Below, one piece after another: positions 50,519 through 63,900 of a stretch of 64,000 bases of DNA. The position numbers were made by a program, and so were the translations under genes. The stretch covers positions 2,234,001 to 2,298,000 of the forward strand of contig NC_079878.1 of the NCBI RefSeq assembly GCF_029227915.1, written 5' to 3'. Under the pieces are notes generated by a model. That model was given only the letters and a program-made list of their open reading frames with translations. It made no database searches and had not been told where the DNA came from. The first letter of the stretch is position 1. Each line of letters opens with the position of its first letter. This stretch comes from Hydractinia symbiolongicarpus. Lineage: Eukaryota > Cnidaria > Hydrozoa > Anthoathecata > Hydractiniidae.

Positions 50519-53500
50519 ATGGGAAATGAGTTTACTTACAGGGTACTTTCTTTGTATACATTCGACTATACGGGCCAAGCCCGGGATTTACGGGAAATCG
50601 CGGGTTTTCGTTTGCCGGCGATTAAACCACTTTCATTAAGCGTCTCATCAAAAATGAAAACATTTCTGAAAACTACAGGTCTCATGCGTTTTAGTGGTGA
50701 AAAAATAATTTAAAAAATCGTTCGGGAAATGAGTTTACTCCCTGGGTACTTTCTTTGTATACTTTTGACTATACGGACCGAGTCTGGGGTTTACGGGAAA
50801 TGGCGGGTTTTTGTTTGCCGGAAATTAAACTTCTTTTATTCAGCGTCTCATCAAAAATAAAAACATTTTTGAAAACTACAAGTCTCATGCGTTTTAGTGG
50901 TGAAAAGATAATTTAAAAAATCGTTTTGGAAATGAGTTTACTCACACGGTAATTTCTTTGTATACATTTGACTATACGGGCCAAGCCCGGGATTTACGGG
51001 AAATCGCGGGTTTTCGTTTGCCGGCGATTAAACCACTTTCATTAAGCGTCTCATCAAAAATGAAAACATTTCTGAAAACTACAGGTCTCATGCGTTTTAG
51101 TGGTGAAAAAATAATTTAAAAAATCGTTCGGGAAATGAGTTTCCTCCCTGGGTACTTTCTTTGTATACTTTTGACTATACGGGCCGAGTCCGGGATTTAC
51201 GGGAAATCGCGGGTTTTTGTTTGCCGGCGATTAAACTTCTTTTATTCAGCGTCTCATCAAAAATGAAAACACTTTTAAAAACTACAAGTCTCATGCGTTT
51301 TAGTGGTGAAAAAATAATTTTAAAAAATCGTTCGGGAAATGAGTTTACTCCCTGGGTACTTTCTTTGTATACTTTTGACTATACGGGCCCAGTCCGGGAT
51401 TTACGGGAAATCGTGGGTTTTCGTGTGCCGGCGATTAAACTTCTTTTATTCAGCGTCCCATAAAAATGAAAGCAATTTTAAAAACTACAAGTCTCATGCG
51501 TTTTAGTGGTGAAAAAATAATATAAAAAATCGTTCGGGAAATGAGTTTACTCCCTGGGTACTTTCTTTGTATACTTTTGACTATACGGGCCGAGTCCGGG
51601 GTTTACGGGAAATGGCGGGTTTTCGTTTGCCGGCGATTAAACTTCTTTTAATAAGCGTCTCATCAAAAATGAAAACATTTTTGAAAACTACAAGTCTCAT
51701 GCGTTTTAGTGGTGAAAAAATAATTTAAAAAATTGTTTAGGAAATGAGTTTAATCACAGGGTACTTTCTTTGTATACATGGGAAATGAGTTTACTCACAG
51801 GGTACTTTCTTTGTATACATTCGACTATACGGGCCAAGCCCGGGATTTACGGGAAATCGCGGGTTTTCGTTTGCCGGCGATTAAACCACTTTCATTAAGC
51901 GTCTCATCAAAAATGAAAACATTTCTGAAAACTACAGGTCTCATGCGTTTTAGTGGTGAAAAAATAATTTAAAAAATCGTTCGGGAAATGAGTTTACTCC
52001 CTGGGTACTTTCTTTGTATACTTTTGACTATACAGGCCGAGTCGGGGATTTACGGGAAGTCGCGGGTTTTCGTTTGCCGGCGATTAAACTTCTTTTATTC
52101 AACGTCTCATCAAAAATGAAAACATTTTTAAAAACTACAAGACTCATGGGCTTTAGTGGTTAAATAATAATTTAAAAAATCGTTCGGGAAATGAATTTAC
52201 TCCCTGGGTACTTTCTTTGTATGCATTCGACTATACAGGCCAAGCCCGGGATTCACGGGAAATCGCGGGTTTTCGTTTGCCGGCGATTAAACCACTTTCA
52301 TTAAACGTCTCATCAAAAATGATAACATTTCTGAAAACTACAAGTCTCATGCGTTTTAGTGGTGAAAAAATAATTTAAAAAATAGTTCGGGAAATGAGTT
52401 TACTCCCTGGGTACTTTATTTGTATACTTTTGACTATACGGCCCGAATCCGGGATTTACGGGAAGTCGCGGGTTTTCGTTTGCCGGCGATTAAACTTCTT
52501 TTATTCAGCGTCTCATCAAAAATGAAAACATTTTTAAAAACTACAAGTCTCATGGGCTTTAGTGGTGAAATAATAATTTAAAAAATCGTTTGCGAAATGA
52601 GTTTACTCCCTGGATACTTTCTTTGTATACTTTTGACTATACGGGCCGAGTCCGGGATTTACGGGAAATCGCAAGTTTTCGTTTGCCGGCGATTAAACTT
52701 CTTTTATTCAGAGTCTCATCAAAAATGAAAATATTTTTGTAAACTACAAGTCCCATGCGTTTTAGTGGTGAAAAAATAATTTAAAAAATCGTTCGGGAAA
52801 TGAGTTTACTCCCTGGGTACTTTCTTTGTATACTTTTGACTATACGCACCGAGTCCGGGGTTTACGGGAAATGGCGGGTTTTCGTTTGCCGGCGATTAAA
52901 CTTCTTTTATTCAGCGTCTCATCAAAAATGAAAACATTTTTGAAAACTAAAAGTCTCATGCGTTTTAGTGGTGAAAAGATAATTTAAAAAATCGTTTTGG
53001 AAATGAGTTTACTCACAGGGTACTTTCTTTGTATACATGGGAAATGAGTTTACTTACAGGGTACTTTCTTTGTATACATTCGACTATACGGGCCAAGCCC
53101 GGGATTTACAGGAAATCGCGGGTTTTCGTTTGCCGGCGATTAAACCACTTTCATTAAGCGTCTCATCAAAAATGAAAACATTTCTGAAAACTACAGGTCT
53201 CATGCGTTTTAGTGGTGAAAAAATAATTTAAAAAATCGTTCGGGAAATGAGTTTACTCCCTGGGTACTTTCTTTGTATACTTTTGACTATACGGACCGAG
53301 TCTGGGGTTTACGGGAAATGGCGGGTTTTTGTTTGCCGGAAATTAAACTTCTTTTATTCAGCGTCTCATCAAAAATAAAAACATTTTTGAAAACTACAAG
53401 TCTCATGCGTTTTAGTGGTGAAAAGATAATTTAAAAAATCGTTTTGGAAATGAGTTTACTCACACGGTAATTTCTTTGTATACATTTGACTATACGGGCC

Positions 53501-55554
53501 AAGCCCGGGATTTACGGGAAATCGCGGGTTTTCGTTTGCCGGCGATTAAACCACTTTCATTAAGCGTCTCATCAAAAATGAAAACATTTCTGAAAACTAC
53601 AGGTCTCATGCGTTTTAGTGGTGAAAAAATAATTTAAAAAATCGTTCGGAAAATGAGTTTCCTCCCTGGGTACTTTCTTTGTATACTTTTGACTATACGG
53701 GCCGAGTCCGGGATTTACGGGAAATCGCGGGTTTTTGTTTGCCGGCGATTAAACTTCTTTTATTCAGCGTCTCATCAAAAATGAAAACACTTTTAAAAAC
53801 TACAAGTCTCATGCGTTTTAGTGGTGAAAAAATAATTTTAAAAAATCGGTCGGGAAATGAGTTTACTCCCTGGGTACTTTCTTTGTATACTTTTGACTAT
53901 ACGGGCCCAGTCCGGGATTTACGGGAAATCGTGGGTTTTCGTGTGCCGGCGATTAAACTTCTTTTATTCAGCGTCCCATAAAAATGAAAGCAATTTTAAA
54001 AACTACAAGTCTCATGCGTTTTAGTGGTGAAAAAATAATATAAAAAATCGTTCGGGAAATGAGTTTACTCCCTGGGTACTTTCTTTGTATACTTTTGACT
54101 ATACGGGCCGAGTCCGGGGTTTACGGGAAATGGCGGGTTTTCGTTTGCCGGCGATTAAACTTCTTTTAATAAGCGTCTCATCAAAAATGAAAACATTTTT
54201 GAAAACTACAAGTCTCATGCGTTTTAGTGGTGAAAAAATAATTTAAAAAATTGTTTAGGAAATGAGTTTAATCACAGGGTACTTTCTTTGTATACATGGG
54301 AAATGAGTTTACTCACAGGGTACTTTCTTTGTATACATTCGACTATACGGGCCAAGCCCGGGATTTACGGGAAATCGCGGGTTTTCGTTTGCCGGCGATT
54401 AAACCACTTTCATTAAGCGTCTCATCAAAAATGAAAACATTTCTGAAAACTACAGGTCTCATGCGTTTTAGTGGTGAAAAAATAATTTAAAAAATCGTTC
54501 GGGAAATGAGTTTACTCCCTGGGTACTTTCTTTGTATACTTTTGACTATACAGGCCGAGTCGGGGATTTACGGGAAGTCGCGGGTTTTCGTTTGCCGGCG
54601 ATTAAACTTCTTTTATTCAACGTCTCATCAAAAATGAAAACATTTTTAAAAACTACAAGTCTCATGGGCTTTAGTGGTTAAATAATAATTTAAAAAATCG
54701 TTCGGGAAATGAATTTACTCCCTGGGTACTTTCTTTGTATGCATTCGACTATACAGGCCAAGCCCGGGATTCACGGGAAATCGCGGGTTTTCGTTTGCCG
54801 GCGATTAAACCACTTTCATTAAACGTCTCATCAAAAATGATAACATTTCTGAAAACTACAAGTCTCATGCGTTTTAGTGGTGAAAAAATAATTTAAAAAA
54901 TAGTTCGGGAAATGAGTTTACTCCCTGGGTACTTTATTTGTATACTTTTGACTATACGGCCCGAATCCGGGATTTACGGGAAGTCGCGGGTTTTCGTTTG
55001 CCGGCGATTAAACTTCTTTTATTCAGCGTCTCATCAAAAATGAAAACATTTTTAAAAACTACAAGTCTCATGGGCTTTAGTGGTGAAATAATAATTTAAA
55101 AAATCGTTTGCGAAATGAGTTTACTCCCTGGATACTTTCTTTGTATACTTTTGACTATACGGGCCGAGTCCGGGATTTACGGGAAATCGCAAGTTTTCGT
55201 TTGCCGGCGATTAAACTTCTTTTATTCAGAGTCTCATCAAAAATGAAAATATTTTTGTAAACTACAAGTCCCCTGCGTTTTAGTGGTGAAAAAATAATTT
55301 AAAAAATCGTTCGGGAAATGAGTTTACTCCCTGGGTACTTTCTTTGTATACTTTTGACTATACGCGCCGAGTCCGGGGTTTACGGGAAATGGCGGGTTTT
55401 CGTTTGCCGGCGATTAAACTTCTTTTATTCAGCGTCTCATCAAAAATGAAAACATTTTTGAAAACTAAAAGTCTCATGCGTTTTGGTGGTGAAAAGATAA
55501 TTTAAAAAATCGTTTTGGAAATGAGTTTACTCACAGGGTACTTTCTTTGTATAC
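50519..55554 (-). repeat. 2518-bp tandem duplication in B3 (two 1259-bp units)
   Basis: Markers 50519/53037, 51161/53679 and 51778/54296, cggaccgagtctgg at 50774/53292 and tacagg at 52031/54549 are 2518 bp apart. The join near 53036 lies inside the shared actcacagggtac...gtatacat element. There the first copy passes into a 41-bp marker where the second continues tttgactatacgg. Confidence 0.86.
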
Positions 55555-58500
55555 ATTTGACTATACGGGGCAAGCGCGGGATTTACGGGAAATCGCGGGT
55601 TTTCGTTTGCCGGCGATTAAACCACTTTCATTAAGTGTCTCATCAAAAATGAAAACATTTCTAAAAAATACAAGTCTCATGCGTTTTAGTGGTGTAAAAA
55701 AAATTTAAAAAATCGTTCGGGAAATGAGTTTACTCCCTGGGTACCTTCCTTGTATACTTTTGACTATACGGCCGAGTCCGGGATTTACGGGCAATCGCGG
55801 GTTTTCGTTTGCCGGCGATTAAACTACTTTCATTAAGCGTCTCATCAAAAATGAAAACATTTCTGCAAACTACAAGTCTCATGCGTTTTAGTGGTGAAAA
55901 AATAATTCAAAAAATCGTTCGGGAAATGAGTTTACTCCCTGGGTACCTTCTTTGTATACTTTTGACTATACGGGCCGAGTCCGGGATTTACGGGAAATCG
56001 CGGGTTTTCGTTTGCCGGCGATTAAACTTCTTTTATTCAGCGTCTCATCAAAAATGAAAACACTTTTGAAAACTACAAGTCTCATGCGTTTTAGTGGTGA
56101 AAAAATAATTTAAAAAATCGTTCGGGAAATCAGTTTACTCCCTGGGTACTTTCTTTATATACATTCAACTATACGGGCCAAGCCCGGGATTTGCGGGAAG
56201 TCGCGGGTTGTCGTTTGCCGGCGATTAAACTTCTTTTATTCAGCGTCTCATCAAAAATGAAAACATTTTTAAAAACTACAATTCTCCTGGGCTTTAGTGG
56301 TGAAATAATAATTTATAAAATCGTTCGGGAAATGAGTTTACTCCCTGGGTACTTTCTTTGTATACTTTTGACTATACGGGCCGAGTCCGGGATTTACGGA
56401 AAATCGCAGGTTTTCGTTTGCCGGCGATTAAACTTCTTTTATTCAGAGTCTCATCAAAAATGAAAAAAATTTTTGTAAACTACAAGTCCCATGCGTTTTA
56501 GTGTTGAAAAAATAATTTAAAAAATCGTTCGGGAAATGAGTTTACTCCCTGGGTACTTTCTTTGTATACTTTTGACTATACGGACCGAGTCCGGGGTTTA
56601 CGGGAAATGGCGGGTTTTTGTTTGCCGGAAATTAAACTTCTTTTATTCAACGTCTCATCAAAAATAAAAACATTTTTGAAAACTACAAGTCTCATGCGTT
56701 TTAGTGGTGAAAAGATAATTTAAAAAATCGTTTTGGAAATGAGTTTACTCACAGGGTACTTTCTTTGTATACATTTGACTATACGGGCCAAGCCCGGGAT
56801 TTACGGGAAATCGCGGGTTTTCGTTTGCCGGCGATTAAACCACTTTCATTAAGCGTCTCATCAAAAATGAAAACATTTCTGAAAACTACAGGTCTCATGC
56901 GTTTTAGTGGTGAAAAAATAATTTAAAAAATCGTTCGGGAAATGAGTTTACTCCCTGGGTACTTTCTTTGTATACTTTTGACTATACGGGCCGAGTCCGG
57001 GATTTACGGGAAATCGCGGGTTTTTGTTTGCCGGCGATTAAACTTCTTTTATTTAGCGTCTCATCAAAAATGAAAACACTTTTAAAAACTACAAGTCTCA
57101 TGCATTTTAGTGGTGAAAAAATAATTTTAAAAAATCGTTCGGGAAATGAGTTTACTCCCTGGGTACTTTCTTTGTATACTTTTGACTATACGGGCCCAGT
57201 CCGGGATTTACGGGAAATCGTGGGTTTTCGTGTGCCGGCGATTAAACTTCTTTTATTCAGCGTCCCATAAAAATGAAAGCAATTTTAAAAACTACAAGTC
57301 TCATGCGTTTTAGTGGTGAAAAAATAATATAAAAAATCGTTCGGGAAATGAGTTTACTCCCTGGGTACCTTCTTTGTATACTTTTGACTATACGGGCCGA
57401 GTCCGGGGTTTACGGGAAATGGCGGGTTTTCGTTTGCCGGCGATTAAACTTCTTTTAATAAGCGTCTCATCAAAAATGAAAACATTTTTGAAAACTACAA
57501 GTCTCATGCGTTTTAGTGGTGAAAAAATAATTTAAAAAATTGTTTAGGAAATGAGTTTAATCACAGGGTACTTTCTTTGTATACATGGGAAATGAGTTTA
57601 CTCACAGGGTACTTTCTTTGTATACATTCGACTATACGGGCCAAGCCCGGGATTCACGGGAAATCGCGGGTTTTCGTTTGCCGGCGATTAAACCACTTTC
57701 ATTAAGCGTCTCATCAAAAATGATAACATTTCTGAAAACTACAAGTCTCATGCGTTTTAGTGGTGAAAAAATAATTTAAGAAATAGTTCGGGAAATGAGT
57801 TTACTCCCTGGGTACTTTATTTGTATACTTTTGACTATACGGCCCGAATCCGGGATTTACGGGAAGTCGCGGGTTTTCGTTTGCCGGCGATTAAACTTCT
57901 TTTATTCAGCGTCTCATCAAAAATGAAAACATTTTTAAAAACTACAAGTCTCATGGGCTTTAGTGGTGAAATAATAATTTAAAAAATCGTTTGCGAAATG
58001 AGTTTACTCCCTGGATACTCTCTTTGTATACTTTTGACTATACGGGCCGAGTCCGGGATTTACGGGAAATCGCAAGTTTTCGTTTGCCGGCGATTAAACT
58101 TCTTTTATTCAGAGTCTCATCAAAAATGAAAATATTTTTATAAACTACAAGTCCCATGCGTTTTAGTGGTGAAAAAATAATTTAAAAAATCGTTCGGGAA
58201 ATGAGTTTACTCCCTGGGTACTTTCTTTGTATACTTTTGACTATACGCGCCGAGTCCGGGGTTTACGGGAAATGGCGGGTTTTCGTTTGCCGGCGATTAA
58301 ACTTCTTTTATTCAGCGTCTCATCAAAAATGAAAACATTTTTGAAAACTAAAAGTCTCATGCGTTTTAGTGGTGAAAAGATAATTTAAAAAATCGTTTTG
58401 GAAATGAGTTTACTCACAGGGTACTTTCTTTGTATACATTTGACTATACGGGGCAAGCGCGGGATTTACGGGAAATCGCGGGTTTTCGTTTGCCGGCGAT

Positions 58501-59198
58501 TAAACCACTTTCATTAAGCGTCTCATTAAAAATGAAAACATTTCTAAAAAATACAAGTCTCATGCGTTTTAGTGGTGTAAAAAAAATTTAAAAAATCGTT
58601 CGGGAAATGAGTTTACTCCCTGGGCACCTTCCTTGTATACTTTTGACTATACGGCCGAGTCCGGGATTTACGGGCAATCGCGGGTTTTCGTTTGCCGGCG
58701 ATTAAACTACTTTCATTAAGCGTCTCATCAAAAATGAAAACATTTCTGCAAACTACAAGTCTCATGCGTTTTAGTGGTGAAAAAATAATTTAAAAAATCG
58801 TTCGGGAAATGAGTTTACTCCCTGGGTACCTTCTTTGTATACTTTTGACTATACGGGCCGAGTCCGGCATTTACGGGAAATCGCGGGTTTTCGTTTGCCG
58901 GCGATTAAACTTCTTTTATTCAGCGTCTCATCAAAAATGAAAACACTTTTGAAAACTACAAGTCTCATGCGTTTTAGTGGTGAAAAAATAATTTAAAAAA
59001 TCGTTCGGGAAATGAGTTTACTCCCTCGTGTGCCGGCGATTAAATTTCTTTTATTCAGCGTCCCATCAAAAATGAAAACATTTTTAAAAACTACAAGTCT
59101 CATGCGTTTTAGTGGTGAAAAGATACTTTAAAAAATCGTTTTGGAAATGAGTTTACTCACAGGGTACTTTCTTTGCATACTTTTGACTATACGGGCCG
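53037..59198 (-). repeat. Direct copy of B2 23982-30142
   Basis: 6.16 kb matched at offset 29055-29056, including the 82-codon frame (26753/55809), the gggttgtcg monomer (27135/56191), the tataaact variant (29083/58139) and the 68-bp deletion scar (29965/59021). Single-base differences exist, for example ctggg versus atggg near 56287. Confidence 0.88.
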
Positions 59199-59730
59199 AG
59201 TCCGGGGTTTACGGGAAATGGCGGGTTTTTGTTTGCCGGCGATTAACTTTCTTTTAATAAGCGTCTCATCAAAAATGAAAACATTTTTGAAAACTACAAG
59301 TCTCATGCGTTTTAGTGGTGAAAAGATAATTTAAAAAATCGTTTTGGAAATGAGTTTACTCACAGGGTACTTTCTTTGTATACATTTGACTATACGGGCC
59401 AAACCCGGGATTTACGGGAAATCGCGGGTTTTCGTTTGCCGGCGATTAAACCACTTTCATTAAGCGTCTCATCAAAAATTAAAAACATTTCTGCAAACTA
59501 CAAGTCTCATGCGTTTTAGTGGTGTAAAAAAAATTTAAAAAATCGTTCGGGAAATGAGTTTACTCCCTGGGTACTTTCTTTGTATACTTTTGACTATACG
59601 CGCCGAGTCCGGGGTTTACGGGAAATGGCGGGTTTTCGTTTGCCGGCGATTAAACTTCTTTTATTCAGCGTCTCATCAAAAATGAAAATATTTTTAAAAA
59701 CTACAAGTCTCATGCGTTTTAGTGGTGAAA
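58420..59730 (-). repeat. Segment repeated 3178 bp downstream (61598-62908)
   Basis: Landmarks 58443/61621 (actatacggggc), 59021/62199 (deletion scar), the gattaactttc monomer and caaaaattaaaaac all recur at +3178. 3178 equals 16 x 203 minus the 70 bp or so removed by the deletion scar. Confidence 0.84.
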
Positions 59731-60960
59731 AGATACTTTAAAAAATCGTTTTGGAAATGAGTTTACTCACAGGGTACTTTCTTTGCATACTTTTGACTAT
59801 ACGGGCCGAGTCCGGGGTTTACGGGAAATGGCGGGTTTTCGTTTGCCGGCGATTAACTTTCTTTTAATAAGCGTCTCATCAAAAATGAAAACATTTTTGA
59901 AAACTACAAGTCTCATGCGTTTTAGTGGTGAAAAGATAATTTAAAAAATCGTTTTGGAAATGAGTTTACTCACAGGGTACTTTCTTTGTATACATTTGAC
60001 TATACGGGCCAAACCCGGGATTTACGGGAAATCGCGGGTTTTCGTTTGCCGGCGATAAAACCACTTTCATTAAGCGTCTCATCAAAAATGAAAACATTTC
60101 TGCAAACTACAAGTCTCATGCGTTTTAGTGGTGTAAAAAAAATTTAAAAAATCATTCGGGAAATGAGTTTACTCCCTGGGTACCTTCTTTGTATACTTTT
60201 GACTATACGGCCGAGTCCAGGATTTACGGGAAATCGCAGGTTTTCGTTTGCCGGCGATTAAACTCCTTTTATTCAGCGTCTCATCAAAAATGAAAACATT
60301 TTTGATAACTACAAGTCTCATGCGTTTTAGTGGTGAAAAGATAATTTAAATAATCGTTTTGAAAATGAGTTTACTCACAGGGTACTTTCTTTGTATACTT
60401 TTGACTATACGGGCCCAGTCCGGGATTTACGGGAAATCGCGGGTTTTCGTGTGCCGGCGATTAAATTTCTTTTATTCAGCGTCCCATCAAAAATGAAAAC
60501 ATTTTTAAAAACTACAAGTCTCATGCGTTTTAGTGGTGAAAAAATAATTTAAAAAATCGTTCGGGAAATCAGTTTACTCCCTGGGTACTTTCTTTATATA
60601 CATTCAATTATACGGGCCAAGCCCGGGATTTACGGGAAGTCGCGGGTTGTCGTTTGCCGGCGATTAAACTTCTTTTATTCAGCGTCTCATCAAAAATGAA
60701 AACATTTTTAAAAACTACAAGTCTCATGGGCTTTAGTGGTGAAATAATAATTTATAAAATCGTTCGGGAAATGAGTTTACTCCCTGGGTACTTTCTTTGT
60801 ATACTTTTGACTATACGGGCCGAGTCCGGGGTTTACGGGAAATGGCGGGTTTTCGTTTGCCGGCGATTAAACTTCTTTTAATAAGCGTCTCATCAAAAAT
60901 GAAAACATTTTTGAAAACTACAAGTCTCATGCGTTTTAGTGGTGAAAAAATAATTTAAAA

Positions 60961-63900
60961 AATTGTTTAGGAAATGAGTTTAATCACAGGGTACTTTCTT
61001 TGTATACTTTTGACTATACGGACCGAGTCCGGGATTTACGGGAAATCGCGGGTTGTCGTTTGCCGGCGATTAAACTTCTTTTATTCAGCGTCTCATCAAA
61101 AATGAAAACATTTTTAAAAACTACAAGTCTGATGGGCTTTAGTGGTGAAAAGATAATTTAAATAATCGTTTTGGAAATGAGTTTACTCACAGGGTACTTT
61201 CTTTGTATACATTTGACTATACGGGCCTAGCCCGGGATTTCCGGAAATCGCGGGTTTTCGTTTGCCGGCGATTAAACCACTTTCATTAAGCGTCTCATCA
61301 AAAATGAAAACATTTCTAAAAACTACAAGTCTCATGCGTTTTAGTGGTGAAAAAATAATATAAAAAATCGTTCGGGAAATGAGTTTACTCCCTGGGTACT
61401 TTCTTTGTATACTTTTGACTATACGGGCCGAGTCCGGGGTTTACGGGAAATGGCGGGTTTTCGTTTGCCGGCGATTAAACTTCTTTTAATAAGCGTCTCA
61501 TCAAAAATGAAAACATTTTTGAAAACTACAAGTCTCATGCGTTTTAGTGGTGAAAAAATAATTTAAAAAATTGTTTAGGAAATGAGTTTAATCACAGGGT
61601 ACTTTCTTTGTATACATTTGACTATACGGGGCAAGCGCGGGATTTACGGGAAATCGCGGGTTTTCGTTTGCCGGCGATTAAACCACTTTCATTAAGCGTC
61701 TCATCAAAAATGAAAACATTTCTAAAAAATACAAGTCTCATGCGTTTTAGTGGTGTAAAAAAAATTTAAAAAATCGTTCGGGAAATGAGTTTACTCCCTG
61801 GGCACCTTCCTTGTATACTTTTGACTATACGGCCGAGTCCGGGATTTACGGGCAATCGCGGGTTTTCGTTTGCCGGCGATTAAACTACTTTCATTAAGCG
61901 TCTCATCAAAAATGAAAACATTTCTGCAAACTACAAGTCTCATGCGTTTTAGTGGTGAAAAAATAATTTAAAAAATCGTTCGGGAAATGAGTTTACTCCC
62001 TGGGTACCTTCTTTGTATACTTTTGACTATACGGGCCGAGTCCGGGATTTACGGGAAATCGCGGGTTTTCGTTTGCCGGCGATTAAACTTCTTTTATTCA
62101 GCGTCTCATCAAAAATGAAAACACTTTTGAAAACTACAAGTCTCATGCGTTTTAGTGGTGAAAAAATAATTTAAAAAATCGTTCGGGAAATGAGTTTACT
62201 CCCTCGTGTGCCGGCGATTAAATTTCTTTTATTCAGCGTCCCATCAAAAATGAAAACATTTTTAAAAACTACAAGTCTCATGCGTTTTAGTGGTGAAAAG
62301 ATACTTTAAAAAATCGTTTTGGAAATGAGTTTACTCACAGGGTACTTTCTTTGCATACTTTTGACTATACGGGCCGAGTCCGGGGTTTACGGGAAATGGC
62401 GGGTTTTTTTTTGCCGGCGATTAACTTTCTTTTAATAAGCGTCTCATCAAAAATGAAAACATTTTTGAAAACTACAAGTCTCATGCGTTTTAGTGGTGAA
62501 AAGATAATTTAAAAAATCGTTTTGGAAATGAGTTTACTCACAGGGTACTTTCTTTGTATACATTTGACTATACGGGCCAAACCCGGGATTTACGGGAAAT
62601 CGCGGGTTTTCGTTTGCCGGCGATTAAACCACTTTCATTAAGCGTCTCATCAAAAATTAAAAACATTTCTGCAAACTACAAGTCTCATGCGTTTTAGTGG
62701 TGTAAAAAAAATTTAAAAAATCGTTCGGGAAATGAGTTTACTCCCTGGGTACTTTCTTTGTATACTTTTGACTATACGCGCCGAGTCCGGGGTTTACGGG
62801 AAATGGCGGGTTTTCGTTTGCCGGCGATTAAACTTCGTTTATTCAGCGTCTCATCAAAAATGAAAATATTTTTAAAAACTACAAGTCTCATGCGTTTTAG
62901 TGGTGAAAAAATAATTTAAAAAATTGTTTAGGAAATGAGTTTAATCACAGGGTACTTTCTTTGTATACTTTTGACTATACGGACCGAGTCCGGGATTTAC
63001 GGGAAATCGCGGGTTGTCGTTTGCCGGCGATTAAACTTCTTTTATTCAGCGTCTCATCAAAAATGAAAACATTTTTAAAAACTACAAGTCTGATGGGCTT
63101 TAGTGGTGAAAAGATAATTTAAATAATCGTTTTGGAAATGAGTTTACTCACAGGGTACTTTCTTTGTATACATTTGACTATACGGGCCTAGCCCGGGATT
63201 TCCGGAAATCGCGGGTTTTCGTTTGCCGGCGATTAAACCACTTTCATTAAGCGTCTCATCAAAAATGAAAACATTTCTAAAAACTACAAGTCTCATGCGT
63301 TTTAGTGGTGAAAAAATAATATAAAAAATCGTTCGGGAAATGAGTTTACTCCCTGGGTACTTTCTTTGTATACTTTTGACTATACGGGCCGAGTCCGGGG
63401 TTTACGGGAAATGGCGGGTTTTCGTTTGCCGGCGATTAAACTTCTTTTAATAAGCGTCTCATCAAAAATGAAAACATTTTTGAAAACTACAAGTCTCATG
63501 CGTTTTAGTGGTGAAAAAATAATTTAAAAAATTGTTTAGGAAATGAGTTTAATCACAGGGTACTTTCTTTGTATACATTTGACTATACGGGGCAAGCGCG
63601 GGATTTACGGGAAATCGCGGGTTTTCGTTTGCCGGCGATTAAACCACTTTCATTAAGCGTCTCATCAAAAATGAAAACATTTCTAAAAAATACAAGTCTC
63701 ATGCGTTTTAGTGGTGTAAAAAAAATTTAAAAAATCGTTCGGGAAATGAGTTTACTCCCTGGGCACCTTCCTTGTATACTTTTGACTATACGGCCGAGTC
63801 CGGGATTTACGGGCAATCGCGGGTTTTCGTTTGCCGGCGATTAAACTACTTTCATTAAGCGTCTCATCAAAAATGAAAACATTTCTGCAAACTACAAGTC

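Larger units (their letters stand above)
43915..61618. repeat. Right arm of inverted repeat IV (A3 versus B3)
   Basis: Pairs as reverse complement with 43576 down to 30177. Mirror sums step through 87491, 88708, 90941, 91997, 92403 and 91795, most steps being whole repeat units (1217, 2233, and combinations of 1259 and 203). It is longer than its partner (17.7 versus 13.4 kb) because B3 carries several extra tandem duplications. Confidence 0.87.

Noticed and set aside
7712-57779. Repeated 64-codon frame beginning MGNEFT as a possible small conserved gene
   Set aside because: Its ATG is created by the join of the 41-bp internal duplication, and the frame ends where any monomer in that frame ends. 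Recurrence reflects HOR amplification.
382-60881. Seventy or so open frames of 61-120 codons on both strands, with recurring peptides such as SVSSKMKTFLKTT and YTFDYTG
   Set aside because: They follow the satellite period exactly, flip strand wherever the array flips, overlap each other on opposite strands, and differ by the same substitutions as the monomers. No codon-level conservation, longer frame or domain is visible. They are translated satellite and not genes.
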